NCBI GenBank assembly: GCA_958298945.1
Contig: OY282610.1
Span: forward strand, 52,025,667 to 52,089,666
Direction: 5' to 3'
DNA length: 64,000 bases
DNA from: Atherix ibis
Taxonomy: Eukaryota > Arthropoda > Insecta > Diptera > Athericidae
Below the pieces are notes generated by a model that was given only the letters and a program-made list of their open reading frames with translations, did not search any database and was not told the origin of the DNA. The position numbers were made by a program, and so were the translations under genes. Below, piece after piece: positions 63,093-64,000 of the stretch (position 1 is its first letter; every line of letters starts with the position of its first letter).

Positions 63093-64000
63093 AAAAATTT
63101 ATCCAGAAAGAATTTTCTCATTCCAATGAGAATAATATGAATTGGAGAAGCTTTGCCTGAAAGTGCACAATCATACCCCAAACAAACATTTCCAAAAAAC
63201 CACCATTTTCATAGAGAAAAACAAATTTTAAGAGAAAGTGGACTCAGTGTAATAGTTGTTGCCTCCTATTTTTTGAGAAAACTGGGTGCCTGGTGTAAAA
63301 ATTGGATTTTCGTGAATATTGTCACAAATTTTCGAATTTTTGTGGTTTTTTGCATATCTTTAGGTGGTCAATTTATTTTGCTTTCAGTAAATAAAAAATT
63401 TAATTTTAGGCAATTTTTTTTTAATAGTGCTCACAAAAATTTATTCTGAAAGGATATTCCTTTTTCGATCAGGATAATATGGATCTAGAAGGCTATGTTA
63501 AAGTGTATGTAATGAAATCATGAAACAAATTGCCATTTTTATCCAAAAAAGCAAACTTTATTTTTAAAAAAATACAGCGAACTTTAGGTATTTTTTTTTA
63601 AAACGCCTGGAAAAAATTTTCCTGTAAGGACTTTTTTAGTCCGATCAGGATAATAAGAATAATTATTAGTTTCACATATGTATGCGCATTAACATCATTA
63701 AACAAATTTTCAAAAAAAATTTCCTTTTTCATAGAAAAATAAAAATTTAAAAAAAAATTTAATGATCTTTTGGCAAATTTTTCTCAAAACTCCCACCGAA
63801 ATTTATCGTGACATGTCATTTTCCTTCCAATCATTATATTAAGAAACATAGAAGGTTTGCCTGAAAGTGTGCAATGACACCACAAAATAAATTCTAAAAA
63901 ACCTTAATTTTTATACAAAAAAAACGAATTTTAATAAAGAAAACAATTAATTTTATGAATTTTTTATCAAAATCACCAACAAAAATTTATCCAGAAAGGA
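63093..64000 (+). repeat. HOR 42: D1-D4 + start of first canonical monomer, cut by window end
   Basis: Same haplotype as HORs 40 and 41, including CAAAAAAAATTTCC in D3. D4 has AAGAAACATAG. The window ends 11 bases or so into the next monomer, so the array continues beyond it. Confidence 0.9.

Larger units (their letters stand above)
1..64000 (+). repeat. AT-rich satellite array of 184-bp monomers organised in 42 higher-order repeats
   Basis: The whole window is head-to-tail repeats of one orientation. Alignment on the landmark AAAAATTTATCC gives monomers of 183-184 bp; D1, which carries CTGAAAGTGCACAATC, recurs 42 times. Distances between D1 copies cluster at 887 + n x 184 bp with n from 1 to 7. 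Base composition of a canonical monomer is about 26% G+C. No unique sequence, transposon ends, long terminal repeats or gene was seen between repeats. Monomer length near one nucleosome repeat, near-identity and multi-level repetition are typical of eukaryotic centromeric or pericentromeric satellites; that location is inferred, not shown. The family and host are not recognised. Confidence 0.97.

Noticed and set aside
1..64000. CRISPR array
   Set aside because: Repeats are 184 bp with no short repeat/unique spacer pattern, no cas genes, and the whole unit is repetitive.
1..64000. Prokaryotic or organelle origin suggested by high A+T
   Set aside because: No coding density, rRNA, tRNA or operon structure in 64 kb; nested tandem repeats at this scale are characteristic of eukaryotic nuclear satellites.
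1..64000. Known satellite families such as alpha satellite, the Drosophila 359-bp repeat or the Arabidopsis 178-bp repeat
   Set aside because: I could not match the monomer or D1-D4 to what I recall of these. A database search is needed before calling the family new.

Overview
This 64 kb window is one uninterrupted tandem-repeat (satellite DNA) array. I found no gene, RNA gene, mobile element or unique sequence in it. It is about 74% A+T (48 G/C in a 184-bp monomer that I counted). It runs head to tail in one orientation and has near-identical units throughout. This points to eukaryotic heterochromatic satellite, possibly (peri)centromeric. I do not recognise the family and cannot name the species; an insect, another invertebrate or a plant are all possible.

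The basic unit is a monomer of about 184 bp (183 when its A-run is one base shorter). Monomers are organised into 42 higher-order repeats (HORs), the last cut by the window end. Each complete regular HOR has a fixed core of about 887 bp made of four strongly diverged segments: D1 (342 bp), D2 (177 bp), D3 (184 bp) and D4 (184 bp). The core is followed by 1 to 7 'canonical' monomers. HOR lengths are therefore quantised, close to 1071, 1255, 1439, 1623, 1807, 1991 and 2175 bp. Canonical monomers fall into four subtypes that normally appear in the order a, b, c, d: a/b carry TATGTATTGG and AATTTGTATAC; c carries TATGCATTGG and CCGTTC; d usually carries GAAATGAT and ends in CTCAAAACCACC, leading into D1. 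Length variation comes from losing or repeating these monomers. About 150 canonical monomers are present.

Region by region. 1-14.8 kb: ordinary HORs with n=2-7 canonical monomers, including internal dimer and trimer duplications (7.4-8.1 kb; 9.2-10.3 kb). 12.8-17.2 kb: a direct duplication with 2201-bp offset and a sharp junction inside a truncated D1 at 14977. 17-20 kb: two sister HORs with 5'-truncated monomers. 22.1-30.9 kb: about 2.7 copies of a 3.25-kb super-repeat made of two HORs. 30.6-42.6 kb: a multi-HOR duplication (offset 4.9, then 6.0, then 6.9 kb) that carries two copies of a foldback inverted repeat (33.3 and 39.3 kb), the only orientation reversal I found. 44.5-48.3 kb: three successive HORs sharing a D3/D4 haplotype. 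47.4-57 kb: long HORs (n=7) alternating with shorter ones. 57-64 kb: four HORs with one D1/D2 haplotype, interrupted by one HOR of the common type.

All open reading frames in the window are repeat-derived. The most regular one (98 codons in D1) has no ATG. The longest (about 295 codons) is a 61-codon translation of 183-bp monomers whose continuity depends on the length of an A-run. None is annotated as a gene. Coordinates and variants were read by eye, so boundaries may be off by a few bases.
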